Below the pieces are notes generated by a model. That model did no database searches and was not told the origin of the DNA. It worked only from the letters and a program-made list of their open reading frames with translations. Source: Bacillus sp. N1-1 (lineage in GTDB: Bacteria > Bacillota > Bacilli > Bacillales > Guptibacillaceae). Taken from it: DNA of 64,000 bases. Every line of letters starts with the position of its first letter. Within the stretch, counting starts at the first letter, position 1. A program made the translations under genes and the position numbers. Location: contig NZ_CP046564.1 in NCBI RefSeq assembly GCF_009818105.1, forward strand, positions 3,720,001 through 3,784,000, read 5' to 3'. This document shows positions 36,034 to 43,953 of the stretch, piece by piece.

Positions 36034-38268
36034 TTATTTTGAGAGTATACTTACGGTTTCTTCAACTGGTTTACTAATGGCTGCCTCGCCACCCAGGAAG
36101 TAGTATTCCCTGCTCATTGAGGTCTCTACGTACTGCTCAGCCTCATAGGAAAGTGAACTTTGTTTTGTTAAAATAACCGGAGCACCCATAGCAGCAGCAT
36201 AAGGGGATCCAGGAAGAGCATCAATAAACACATCTCCATTCGCAAAGAAAACACTTTTGTTTTCGAAAGCAAAGGTTTCAGCGATTTTCACGCTTGTTTC
36301 ATAGCGATTACTTCCAGCTACGCGCTTAACTGTTGAAGTGCTATTAAGTTTATCTTCTACCATACTTGATACAGCATTCTCTCCTCCAATGATGGTAGCT
36401 GCAACTGGTTGTACGGTAGTAATGTGAGCTGATGTAGCTTCACTTAATTTCTTACTGTTCGTTAACAATATAGGAATTTGTTTAGACGCGGCGTATGGCG
36501 CGATTGAAAGAGCATCAGGTGAAGTATCATCTCCAGTTGTAACAATCACCTGGTTGCTGTTCCCAACTTCCTCAGCGACAGCGATTGACGTTTCATATCG
36601 ATTATCGCCACTAATTCTTTCAACATCTGAAAGATAACCTTTTGTCGACAGCTGGTTAACTACTGTCTCCGAAATCGCTGCTGGTCCGCCAAGAATATAT
36701 ATTTTTTCTGGCTGTAATCGATTGATCTCGTCTTCAACGACTGACGGAAGTTCATCACTCTTCGTTAAAAGGAGTGGGGCATTGTACTTTTTAGCCAAAA
36801 CACTACCTGTAAGAGCATCGACAGAAAGATCCCCTCTTCCCAGAACAACCACATCTGAAGATTCCTTCCAGCCGTTTTGAGAAATTGCCACGCTCGTTTC
36901 ATAACGGTTGTTTCCAGCAAGTCTTGTAATCAAATCTGATTCAGTAGACTTAACTAAATCCGTTCTTGGATAATAGAATGATAGAATTTGATCAAAATTG
37001 CGCCCCTCTTTAGACTGCTGATAGGCTCCATACTGACTCATACCGATTCCATGCCCAAAACCGCTTCCAGAAACAACGAAAGAATCCTTCGTATCTTTAA
37101 TCTCTTTTACGTACGGACTTTTCATAATGGTCGTACCAATCATAAATCGAATATTATAGGAGGTATCTTCAATTTTCATTGTTTGGGTTTTGATTTGACC
37201 ATTTGAATTTTTCACAAAACCATCTTTCGTTTTTAAAAAGTAGTCAAATTCTACACTACCTCTTAACACTTGATCAGATTGAAATGGTGGAACAGTAAAT
37301 TCAACATGCTTAATATTCGTGATTTTTATTTCATCAGATGACTTAACTTTTCCTTTTGAAACAAGCCATGATTTCATATTTTTGATTTCTATTACATTTG
37401 AACTTAATTCTGACACGTTCGACCACCATGATTCAGGCTTTTTAAGGTCCAACTTCTCTATATCTATTTGCTGTTTTCCAAGCTTGTAATCCCAGTAGTC
37501 GTAGCTTGTTATCATTCTTTCATCGTAAGGATCGACTTTCGTCTGCAAATATGGGATCCAGCTACTGCCCCAAGAATTTGTATTTGACATCACCATTCCA
37601 CCATTCGTGGAAGAATAGAAGGCACCTATGTAATCTCCATCAAACATCAATGCTTCTCCGGCTGTTGCATCAACAGCTTCATTCGTCGTTTGATACCAGT
37701 CATATCCTTTATATACTTGGCTAGACTGGCTATCCGTCAAGTTTTCTTTTCTAGGAAATGCAAATGTCCTCGCTGCAACCGCCTGTGCTTTTAAGGCTTC
37801 CATTCCACCATTCGTTCCCCAGTATGCCGGCATTTCACTAGGCACAACCCCTTTTAAGTACTCTTCCATCGGAAGCGTGTTAACCGGGCGAATGTATTTC
37901 CCCTCAACCGTAAATTTCATTTCACCAAGATACTTTTTATCACCGATTTCAACGAAGCTATCCATCGCGTTAGTGATTGTTGGTACAAGCGTCATCGAAC
38001 TCCCAAAATTCCTTAGCTTTGTGTTTCCTCGATAGAGCACCACATCGCCTGATTCGGCTTTGACGCTGTATTCCCCCACATTTGAACTCTCAATTTCAAT
38101 CTCACTACCTTGAATTTGATAACTTCCTGTTACATTAAATTTTAAAACCGTCGTATCTTTTACATAGTTTACTAGTTTGACGGTAACGGTTTCCCCAGCT
38201 GCCTGCACACCATGCATCGACAAAGCAAATGCTAAAATGCCAATCAAAAGTGACGTAAAAAGTTTCAA
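36034..38268 (-). CDS. SpoIID/LytB domain protein with three cwbr2 repeats (LytB-like)
   Basis: A 744-residue secreted wall protein. Signal peptide about 1-23; SpoIID/LytB domain about 90-440: MEEYLKGVVPSEMPAYW with the catalytic Glu, EALKAQAVAARTFA, FYSSTNGGMV, and the C-terminal GFGHGIGMSQYGA. Three cwbr2 repeats occupy about 445-744. SpoIID enzymes are lytic transglycosylases on denuded glycan; LytB of B. subtilis, with N-terminal repeats, modifies the amidase LytC. Start is TTG 38268 with GGGGGAAAAG upstream. Together with the amidase at 20644 it forms the LytB/LytC pair, but here the repeats are C-terminal. Confidence 0.94.
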   Translation of the reverse strand: MKLFTSLLIGILAFALSMHGVQAAGETVTVKLVNYVKDTTVLKFNVTGSYQIQGSEIEIESSNVGEYSVKAESGDVVLYRGNTKLRNFGSSMTLVPTITNAMDSFVEIGDKKYLGEMKFTVEGKYIRPVNTLPMEEYLKGVVPSEMPAYWGTNGGMEALKAQAVAARTFAFPRKENLTDSQSSQVYKGYDWYQTTNEAVDATAGEALMFDGDYIGAFYSSTNGGMVMSNTNSWGSSWIPYLQTKVDPYDERMITSYDYWDYKLGKQQIDIEKLDLKKPESWWSNVSELSSNVIEIKNMKSWLVSKGKVKSSDEIKITNIKHVEFTVPPFQSDQVLRGSVEFDYFLKTKDGFVKNSNGQIKTQTMKIEDTSYNIRFMIGTTIMKSPYVKEIKDTKDSFVVSGSGFGHGIGMSQYGAYQQSKEGRNFDQILSFYYPRTDLVKSTESDLITRLAGNNRYETSVAISQNGWKESSDVVVLGRGDLSVDALTGSVLAKKYNAPLLLTKSDELPSVVEDEINRLQPEKIYILGGPAAISETVVNQLSTKGYLSDVERISGDNRYETSIAVAEEVGNSNQVIVTTGDDTSPDALSIAPYAASKQIPILLTNSKKLSEATSAHITTVQPVAATIIGGENAVSSMVEDKLNSTSTVKRVAGSNRYETSVKIAETFAFENKSVFFANGDVFIDALPGSPYAAAMGAPVILTKQSSLSYEAEQYVETSMSREYYFLGGEAAISKPVEETVSILSK

Positions 38269-38464
38269 ATCTTTTCCCCCTAAGATTTTTTAAGAAAATA
38301 TTAGTTCTATTCTCCCTTTTTAACACTTTAGCATAAATTTGACATTAAAATAGTCACTCTATGACGAATCTTACAAAAATAACATAGAATACCTATAATT
38401 ACTGTCGAAAAACTAGGTGTTTTTTCCTATAAAAGTACCTAAAAACTTTACAATTGCTCATAAC

Positions 38465-38493
38465 AAAAAGCTCCCGCTATGCAAGAGCTTTTC
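38465..38493 (-). terminator. Terminator overlapping the VanZ-like gene stop
   Basis: Leftward stem AAAAGCTC / GAGCTTTT around an 11-base loop that holds the TAG stop, then T tail. Confidence 0.75.
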
Positions 38494-38962
38494 GTAATCG
38501 GCATAAAGACCATATTTTCATGAGAATAATACTATGTAGACACCCCGTTATATCAACGAATACGTCTGTTATGAGCGCTGTACGATTTGGCAAAAACGCT
38601 TGTATAAATTCATCTGTCACAGCGATGACGCTAACAATCAGCAGGACAAGAAGCGTCCTAAAAACAGAGTCTCTCGCTTTAAATAGGTGAAATAAAAGTA
38701 TAGCTAAAAAGCTGTAAACAAAAAAATGACCGATTTTTCGTATAATAAAATGAGCAAAACCACTTTCGCCATTGTTTAGTAAACTTATTGTTAACGGACC
38801 ATACTGAAGTTCTCTTGCTTGGATAACTTGCGCGAGTCCCTTAACGATAATCGGAGCAGGTTCTTGCCCTAGTAACGTAAGCGAAGCGATACACGAAAGA
38901 ACAAATCCGATAACGAGCCAGAACTGGATACTCACCATTACGATTGTACGAGAAACAGCCAT
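38477..38962 (-). CDS. VanZ-like family membrane protein
   Basis: A 161-residue protein with about four membrane helices and the VanZ motif HFIIRKIGHFFVYSFLAI, then DEFIQAFLPNRTALITDVFVDITGC. VanZ-like proteins are of uncertain biochemical function; the prototype gives low teicoplanin resistance. ATG 38962 is preceded by GGAGGCGGAGGAT. A second VanZ-like gene lies 4 kb away at 42907-43395 on the other strand. Confidence 0.85.
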   Translation of the reverse strand: MAVSRTIVMVSIQFWLVIGFVLSCIASLTLLGQEPAPIIVKGLAQVIQARELQYGPLTISLLNNGESGFAHFIIRKIGHFFVYSFLAILLFHLFKARDSVFRTLLVLLIVSVIAVTDEFIQAFLPNRTALITDVFVDITGCLHSIILMKIWSLCRLRKALA

Positions 38963-39014
38963 ATCCTCCGCCTCCTTTTCAAGCACGTTACAGTATCGCC
39001 TGAATTGAAGTCAC

Positions 39015-39470
39015 TTATACAGCTGCTTCCGCCATTTTCTTTAACTCCATAGCTCTTTTTTCTAGTAAATTTTTCATATAATTTTTAAGAAAGAGTACGT
39101 TAGCAATGTTACCCAAAATACCAAAAGGCGCTTTATATACAAATTGATCAACCATTAACGTTACACCATTCAGATCTTCAAATCGATGGGTATGAACAAA
39201 TGATTTAAATGCACCTTTTGTCATTTCGTCAATAAACCAGTCGGGTTCATTCATCCCTGTAATTTTAGCTGTTAACCGTTGCTTCATTCCAAAATGAGTG
39301 GCTTCCCATGTAACTGTATCCCCTGCCTGCATCAAGCCTTCTGTTACTCCGTCAATCGCTTTTTCTTTTGTTTGTTCTGTACTTTTCATATGTGCATCGA
39401 CATTTCTTGCATAATCAAAACACGTTTGAATAGGGGCGTCGATGAGCGTTTCTAAATAGATCACAGGCAT
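39015..39470 (-). CDS. SRPBCC-family protein (polyketide cyclase/dehydrase-like)
   Basis: A 151-residue single-domain START/SRPBCC fold protein: IYLETLIDAPIQTCFDYARNVDAHMKS, ITGMNEPDWFIDEMTKGAFKSFVHTHRFEDLNGVTLMVDQFVYKAPFG. Such proteins bind hydrophobic ligands or act as small-molecule cyclases; the ligand is unknown. It lies 52 bases upstream of the VanZ-like gene on the same strand with no terminator seen, so coexpression is plausible. Confidence 0.82.
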   Translation of the reverse strand: MPVIYLETLIDAPIQTCFDYARNVDAHMKSTEQTKEKAIDGVTEGLMQAGDTVTWEATHFGMKQRLTAKITGMNEPDWFIDEMTKGAFKSFVHTHRFEDLNGVTLMVDQFVYKAPFGILGNIANVLFLKNYMKNLLEKRAMELKKMAEAAV

Positions 39471-39672
39471 TGCGAACGTCTCCCTCCAACTTTTAACCTA
39501 ATTAATAACCTAATTTATTGAAAAAAAGTAGGTCATAACGATTATTTCTTAAAAATCGACAAATTATCCTAAATTCGTTATAACTTTCAACCGATAACTT
39601 AATTAAACAGTTCTATTACGTAGTCTACTTTATTTTCCTAATACTTTGTAGAGATAACAGAGGGCGGTTCAT

Positions 39673-39803
39673 ATGAAAAGGCACTGGAAAACACCTGAAG
39701 AAATTCAATATCAAAAAAACGCAAGGAAAAGATGCTTTTCCTTGCCATTCCTTTGTTATCGATTTTATAAGGGGTAAGCTTTGCTGTTCTAACGAATCGA
39801 TGA
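39673..39803 (+). pseudogene. Frameshifted paralogue of the 45-aa riboswitch-controlled membrane protein
   Basis: ATG 39673 (GAGGG upstream) reads MKRHWKTPEEIQY, close to MKESWLTPEEIQY of the protein at 40354. It then runs out of frame at a run of seven A (39713-39719) to a stop at 39777. If one A is added, the frame continues RKEKMLFLAIPL, matching RKEKMIYLLLPV of the intact copy, and then an in-frame TAA at 39768-39770. Beyond it the alignment still holds to about 39803 (GVSFAVLT versus GAAIAFLT). One frameshift plus one nonsense codon suggest decay; a sequencing error in the A run could explain only the first. Confidence 0.7.
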
Positions 39804-39809
39804 TGATAT

Positions 39810-39920
39810 TCAGCTTTCCTTTTTTCTTGATCGTTTTGGAGCTTCAGGGTTTGGGATACTCTCTTTAGGAGTTTGATTATTCGTTAACGCAGCGTTCGGT
39901 TGTGCTTTGCGCTTTTTCAT
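39810..39920 (-). CDS. Small basic peptide gene (36 aa)
   Basis: A 36-residue frame from ATG 39920 with GGGAGG 9 bases upstream. The product is very rich in Lys, Arg, Pro and Asn (MKKRKAQPNAAL, then NPEAPKRSRKKES), without hydrophobic segment or Cys. It recalls the short basic peptides of Bacillus spores, but this resemblance is only compositional. Stop at 39810, immediately past the end of the convergent paralogue remnant. No terminator was recognised. Confidence 0.5.
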   Translation of the reverse strand: MKKRKAQPNAALTNNQTPKESIPNPEAPKRSRKKES

Positions 39921-40210
39921 TAAGACCAACCTCCCTTCCACCTCTAGTCTTGTCTATCTTGATTTTTTCATGCGTAAATGGGTAAAAAAGCAGCTCGTAC
40001 TTACTGTAAAACGATTCGTACTTTAATCTAAACGGTTCCATCCGACATTGGGAAACCTGCTTTACAAATTCTTAATAAAGAGATGCATATTATAAGCATT
40101 TTCCCAATATACACGGTAAACAGAATAGGTTATACTTAGAATTGAAGTCATTTTTCGACAATTTTTACTTTTTCATGACACCGTTTACCTTATGACTACT
40201 TATAAATGTT
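39921..40210. other. Gene-free stretch upstream of the riboswitch
   Basis: No convincing reading frame. It contains a 9-bp inverted repeat, ATTGGGAAA at 40047-40055 and TTTCCCAAT at 40100-40108, with a short inner ATGC...GCAT pair. The riboswitch promoter should lie within about 40110-40205; a TATAAA is present at 40201, but no clear -35 element was identified. Confidence 0.5.
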
Positions 40211-40345
40211 CGAATCGTACGAGAATGGCAAAATCACTGAAAAGTGGTGACGCAAAGCTATAGGGACTTCACGGACTGTTAATCCGACAGTCAGCCAGCT
40301 GCCGAATACGGCCTCCGCTGCGATTTCAGCAAGAACCAGGGGGAG
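40211..40345 (+). promoter_or_regulatory. Cyclic di-GMP-I (GEMM-I) riboswitch with Shine-Dalgarno-sequestering platform
   Basis: P1 pairs CGTA (40216-40219) with TACG (40307-40310). P2 is ATCACT/AGTGGT (40233-40238, 40243-40248) capped by a GAAA tetraloop. It is followed by the hallmark GACGCAAAGC joining segment (40249-40258), a P3 arm, and the closing CAGCCAGCTGCCG. These are the conserved GEMM-I elements. After the aptamer, CCTCC (40312-40316) can pair with GGGGG (40339-40343) of the ribosome site, with an inner GCTG/CAGC stem (40317-40320, 40327-40330). This suggests translational control; whether ligand opens or closes the site is not decided here. A cGAMP-binding variant is also possible. 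Confidence 0.85.
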
Positions 40346-40353
40346 ATTTAATT

Positions 40354-40491
40354 ATGAAAGAATCATGGCTAACGCCTGAAGAAATCCAATATCGTAGACA
40401 GCGTAAGGAGAAGATGATTTATCTTTTGCTACCCGTGTCTGCTATCGTCATTGGAGCGGCTATTGCCTTTCTGACGCAAATGACTTACTAA
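40354..40491 (+). CDS. Small single-pass membrane protein (45 aa) under a c-di-GMP riboswitch
   Basis: ATG 40354 follows AGGGGGAG with 8-base spacing and lies 8 bases past the riboswitch platform. The 45-residue product has a conserved-looking soluble head (ESWLTPEEIQY), a basic patch (RRQRKEK) and one membrane helix (about 21-41, MIYLLLPVSAIVIGAAIAFL). The basic-in rule places the head in the cytoplasm. No known family was recognised. Being set by the riboswitch, its dose would follow cellular c-di-GMP, so a role in motility, attachment or wall biology is inferred. A broken relative lies 680 bases upstream. Confidence 0.82.
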   Translation: MKESWLTPEEIQYRRQRKEKMIYLLLPVSAIVIGAAIAFLTQMTY

Positions 40492-40497
40492 TCCCGA

Positions 40498-40526
40498 AAG
40501 AAGAGAGCGATCGTTCTCTTCTTTTT
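40498..40526 (+). terminator. Terminator of the riboswitch-controlled small gene
   Basis: Near-perfect palindrome AAGAAGAGAGCG/ATCGTTCTCTTCTT with one G·U pair and a T tail, 7 bases after the stop. Confidence 0.9.
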
Positions 40527-40538
40527 ATTATGAAAAAA

Positions 40539-40561
40539 AGATAACCCCATACAGGTTATCT
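40539..40561 (-). terminator. Terminator overlapping the 138-aa membrane gene stop
   Basis: Stem AGATAACC / GGTTATCT with a 7-base loop; leftward it is followed by seven T. Confidence 0.85.
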
Positions 40562-40972
40562 ACTTCGTGTGTTCTTGTTTGAATTTGATTTATGTAAGCT
40601 TTTTACACCCATTACCAGAAGGCGAATGGCTAAATAGACAAGGAACAAAACGACAAATCCCTGCAATCCTACCACGGCATCGGCAAACTCCATATTTCCT
40701 CTGCCAGTGATTTTCTGCTGAATCTCAATGGCAAAGACGATCACGAGCACTACCGTTATTGTATAGATGAAAGAAATAGCTGTGATGCTCCATTTTGAAA
40801 GCAATCGAAATAAAAATTGAACAACCACAAATCCTCCCATTCCCATTAAACCAATGACCCAGAAATGGAGATCCTTATCAGTGACCGAAAAACCCATCCC
40901 GTTCATAATACCAATGACAATGTCATGTAGCTCATTAACAATCGCCACAATCAGCTTAATAAAATCTCCCAT
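40556..40972 (-). CDS. Small multi-pass membrane protein, family unknown
   Basis: About 138 residues. It has three strongly hydrophobic segments (VIGLMGMGGFVVVQFLF, AISFIYTITVVLVIVFAI, GLQGFVVLFLVYLAIRLLVMG) after an amphipathic start (IKLIVAIVNELHDIVIG), and a basic C-terminus (KSNSNKNTRSR). No catalytic motif is visible. ATG 40972 has AAAAGG at a suitable distance, while a TTG at 40981 overlaps it. Function unknown. Confidence 0.65.
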   Translation of the reverse strand: MGDFIKLIVAIVNELHDIVIGIMNGMGFSVTDKDLHFWVIGLMGMGGFVVVQFLFRLLSKWSITAISFIYTITVVLVIVFAIEIQQKITGRGNMEFADAVVGLQGFVVLFLVYLAIRLLVMGVKSLHKSNSNKNTRSR

Positions 40973-41064
40973 ATCACACAATCCTTTTCGAGCAACTTTA
41001 ATCTAGTCAAATCAAGGACCAGTGATCAGCCTCTGTTTATTTAAATGCCATGTTAAAACAAAAA

Positions 41065-41217
41065 TTATTTCTTTATTGTTTCTGCACTATAAAGATAATC
41101 CTCATTATTTGCAGGGATTTTTGTAAGATCTTTTCCGCAATAAGGACAAATCCACTCTCCTTGATAATTACTACTATACGAAGGCTTTTGACATTTGTCA
41201 CACGTTTTCTCCACCAT
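41065..41217 (-). CDS. Small zinc-ribbon protein (50 aa)
   Basis: A 50-residue frame from ATG 41217 with GGAG 7 bases upstream. Two knuckles, CDKC and CPYC, 18 residues apart, define a four-Cys zinc ribbon (TCDKCQKPSYSS, then GEWICPYCGKDL). It is otherwise unremarkable and cytoplasmic, stands alone between genes on the same strand, and has no recognised family or role. Confidence 0.6.
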   Translation of the reverse strand: MVEKTCDKCQKPSYSSNYQGEWICPYCGKDLTKIPANNEDYLYSAETIKK

Positions 41218-41358
41218 CTTATCACTCCATTCAATCGCACTTTTAAAAAATGCTAGTTGTTATCCTTCTAAGCATACCAACAAACATATTTTACCAAAGT
41301 AAATGATTTTTTCAAGTATTAATATTCTGAACTCGAGACATTTAACCGTGTACATACA

Positions 41359-41402
41359 AAAAAATAATGAGATAAGCAGCATAAGCTGTTAACCTCATTA
41401 TT
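41359..41402 (-). terminator. Terminator of the UDP-glucose dehydrogenase gene
   Basis: Long stem AATAATGAG...CTCATTATT with inner TTA/TAA and AGC/GCT pairs, followed leftward by a T run; the gene's stop is in its base. Confidence 0.85.
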
Positions 41403-42729
41403 TAATAGAAAAAGACATTTTTCGTTGATTCATTGTAGGACGGCCGATTGACACATAGTGGATGGGGTGTTTCTCTACTTCATCTAACGAATAACAATTT
41501 CGTCCATCTATAATAATTGGAGAAGCCATCCACTTCACATAGTTACTTAAATCGAGTGTCTTGATTTCATTCCATTCGGTTAAGATCAGCGCCACGTCTG
41601 CTTCTTCTAACGCTTCGATTAACGAATCTTGATAGAGGACATCTTGTGGTAAATGTTTTTTTGCATTCGTAATCGCAATCGGATCATAAGCAACGATTTC
41701 AGCACCGTGCTTCTTTAAAGCATGCGCAATCGGAATGGACGCTGCTTCCCGCATGTCGTCAGTGTTAGGTTTAAAAGCGAGACCTAGCAGCGCTACTCTT
41801 TTCCCTTGTAGTACTCCCACTGCTTCACGGGTTTTTTCAATTAATTTCTTTTGCTGAGTATGATTCACTTCAATCACTGACTTAAGTAATTTAAAGTTAT
41901 GGTGATTGTTACCAGCCAATTGCACAAGCGCATTCGTATCTTTTGGAAAACAGGAGCCACCATAGCCAATTCCCGCTTTAAGAAACTGCTCACCAATTCG
42001 ACGATCTTTTCCCATGCCTCGTGCAACATCTTCAACGTTGGCCCCCACCTTTTCACAAATTGCAGAAATTTCATTGATAAAGCTAATCTTTGTAGCAAGA
42101 AACGCGTTGGAGGCATATTTAATCATTTCAGCACTATTGAGATCTGTATGATAAATTGGGATATGAAACGGTTCGTTGATACGCTCGAGCACTTTTGCTG
42201 CTTCCTGACTATTTGCTCCAATGACAATGCGATCTCCATGGAACGTATCTGTAACAGCTGAACCTTCGCGAAGAAATTCGGGATTTGAGACGATGTCTAC
42301 TCTTATCTCGTTCATTGACATCTCATCAATTAATGCTTTAATTCGGGCATTTGTTCCAACAGGGACCGTACTTTTTGTGACGACAATAATATCATTTTGG
42401 GATGAAGTTGCAATATCGCAAGCAGCCTGTTCAATGTATTGTAAATCAGCTGTTCCATCAGGAAGCTGGGGAGTCCCTACAGCAATGTAGATCACTTCTA
42501 CTCCGTCAAAACCCTTCTGATGAGAAGTCGTGAAATGAAGCCGATCCTTTCGCAAATTCTTTCTCATCATATCTTCTAAGCGAGGTTCGTAGATTGGTGA
42601 ATGGCCATCTGCCATCATCGCTACTTTCTTATGATCCATATCAATGCACGTCACGCAATGACCTATTTCAGCAAGACTAACGCCTGTGACTAAACCGACA
42701 TAGCCAGCACCAATTATTGCGATTTTCAT
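41398..42729 (-). CDS. ugd: UDP-glucose 6-dehydrogenase (Ugd/TuaD)
   Basis: A 443-residue enzyme converting UDP-glucose to UDP-glucuronate with two NAD+. Motifs: MKIAIIGAGYVGLVTGVSLAEIGH, STVPVGTN, SNPEFLREGSA, and the catalytic Cys in GYGGSCFPKDTNAL. The last is the UDP-glucose type, unlike the two hexosamine dehydrogenases at 14-17 kb. ATG 42729 has AAAGGAG 7 bases upstream and matches the usual length. Its UDP-GlcA could feed a teichuronic-type polymer. It stands alone, with its own terminator. Confidence 0.95.
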   Translation of the reverse strand: MKIAIIGAGYVGLVTGVSLAEIGHCVTCIDMDHKKVAMMADGHSPIYEPRLEDMMRKNLRKDRLHFTTSHQKGFDGVEVIYIAVGTPQLPDGTADLQYIEQAACDIATSSQNDIIVVTKSTVPVGTNARIKALIDEMSMNEIRVDIVSNPEFLREGSAVTDTFHGDRIVIGANSQEAAKVLERINEPFHIPIYHTDLNSAEMIKYASNAFLATKISFINEISAICEKVGANVEDVARGMGKDRRIGEQFLKAGIGYGGSCFPKDTNALVQLAGNNHHNFKLLKSVIEVNHTQQKKLIEKTREAVGVLQGKRVALLGLAFKPNTDDMREAASIPIAHALKKHGAEIVAYDPIAITNAKKHLPQDVLYQDSLIEALEEADVALILTEWNEIKTLDLSNYVKWMASPIIIDGRNCYSLDEVEKHPIHYVSIGRPTMNQRKMSFSIK

Positions 42730-42906
42730 CACAAATCTCCTTTGCATTATGATTTCCTTTTTATTATAAGTGGGCACGTATCATTTCAGGCCTCTTTCAC
42801 TTGATCAACACAAAAAGTTAACATTTTTTCTATAAACCACTCCCTATTATGCATGATTTTCGGTATGATAGGGATTAAATTGCTTAAGAAAGAAAGTGGA
42901 AAATAG

Positions 42907-43395
42907 ATGAAATTCATAACAAAGAGGAAATTTTCTTTTTTGGCTATTGCGATGATGATCATTCTTTTCATATCTTCCCATACGCCTTATCAAAAGCAGG
43001 ATATGAAACCGTTTTTCAAAGGAATGATCACGATTCAAGAGGAAAACTTGCCTCCGATTGTATTCACTTATGATGGAGCGCTTGTCACACCGTCAGCTCC
43101 TTATGAATATGTCGAGTTTTTTCTTAGAAAAGGTGCCCATGTTGCCTCGTTCGCTCTGCTCGCTTTTTTATGTATCATGGCATTAAAAGAACATAATCGA
43201 AAAGCACCTGTTCTCTTTGGCTCAGGCATGGCATTTCATTATGCGCTTTTTGATGAATTTCACCAAAGTCTCGTTGCAGGAAGAACTGGTCATTTAATCG
43301 ATGTTTTTGTACCAGACACTTTCGGTATTCTAATTACCTTCATGCTTTTTCTGATTTTCTCACGAACAGAACACGGTAAACAGCCCCGCCATTGA
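42907..43395 (+). CDS. VanZ-like family membrane protein
   Basis: A 162-residue protein with about four membrane helices and VanZ features: RKGAHVASFALLAFLCIMAL (helix with the conserved His), DEFHQSLVAGRTGHLIDVFVPDTFGI. The DEFHQ...GRTGHLIDV pattern parallels the gene at 38477. An extracellular loop lies between helices 1 and 2 (about 35-75). It runs divergent to ugd and ends at a strong hairpin. Confidence 0.85.
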   Translation: MKFITKRKFSFLAIAMMIILFISSHTPYQKQDMKPFFKGMITIQEENLPPIVFTYDGALVTPSAPYEYVEFFLRKGAHVASFALLAFLCIMALKEHNRKAPVLFGSGMAFHYALFDEFHQSLVAGRTGHLIDVFVPDTFGILITFMLFLIFSRTEHGKQPRH

Positions 43396-43409
43396 ACGGC
43401 GGGGCTGTT
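43379..43409. terminator. Hairpin between convergent VanZ-like and DUF1641 genes
   Basis: Stem AACAGCCCCGCC / GGCGGGGCTGTT with loop ATTGAAC; GC-rich, modest T tails on both sides, so probably bidirectional. Confidence 0.8.
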
Positions 43410-43422
43410 CCAATATCACAAG

Positions 43423-43953
43423 CTAAATATCCTGTCTCATTTCAGAAGGCTGAGACTTATCGTTTACTTGCTCTTCGTTCTCCGTATCTTTCCCCATTCC
43501 TTTTAAAAAGGTCATCAGAATGGTAAGAGATCGGTTAATTTCAGGATCCTTTAAGGCACGAAGCAGATCAAGGTACCCTGTCTTCTCCGTTCCCTCTGAA
43601 TGCTCTGCTACATTCTCAATCCCCGCATTCACTTTTAATAATATCGGTTCCAGATCCTGCACGTTAATTTTACCCGCTGCCCCAAAAAGGAGCATAAGGT
43701 TTTTTAATGCAGTTGTATTCTCAGGAACATTTAATAAATCAACGAGAACTTTTAAAACGCGATCTCCTTCGCCAAATAGACCATTTAGAAGGGTAAGAAT
43801 ACCACGTTCTTTCATTCCACCAACCACATTTAATGTTTCAAGAAGGGCATCTTTATTTTCAATCAACGCATCTTCAATTTCCTTGAGATCATTCGCTCGC
43901 TTCTCTTCTTCTGAAATTTCAATCCGCTTAATTTGTTTAATGGCTTTTGCCAT
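43423..43953 (-). CDS. DUF1641 protein, formate dehydrogenase partner (YrhD-like)
   Basis: A 176-residue soluble helical protein: [39 protein letters not shown] and [30 protein letters not shown] are DUF1641 hallmarks. It is regularly linked to FdhA-like formate dehydrogenases in Bacillus (yrhD-yrhE). The start overlaps the end of the dehydrogenase gene by 17 bases, with AAGGAGGG in front, so the two are coupled. It is perhaps an electron-transfer or assembly partner; not proven. Confidence 0.9.
   Translation of the reverse strand: MAKAIKQIKRIEISEEEKRANDLKEIEDALIENKDALLETLNVVGGMKERGILTLLNGLFGEGDRVLKVLVDLLNVPENTTALKNLMLLFGAAGKINVQDLEPILLKVNAGIENVAEHSEGTEKTGYLDLLRALKDPEINRSLTILMTFLKGMGKDTENEEQVNDKSQPSEMRQDI

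Noticed and set aside
41050..41256. A 68-residue rightward frame
   Set aside because: It is the opposite strand of the zinc-ribbon gene, which has a ribosome site and a CxxC/CxxC motif.
42786..43038. Leftward frames upstream of ugd
   Set aside because: They overlap the VanZ-like gene on the other strand and have no family features.
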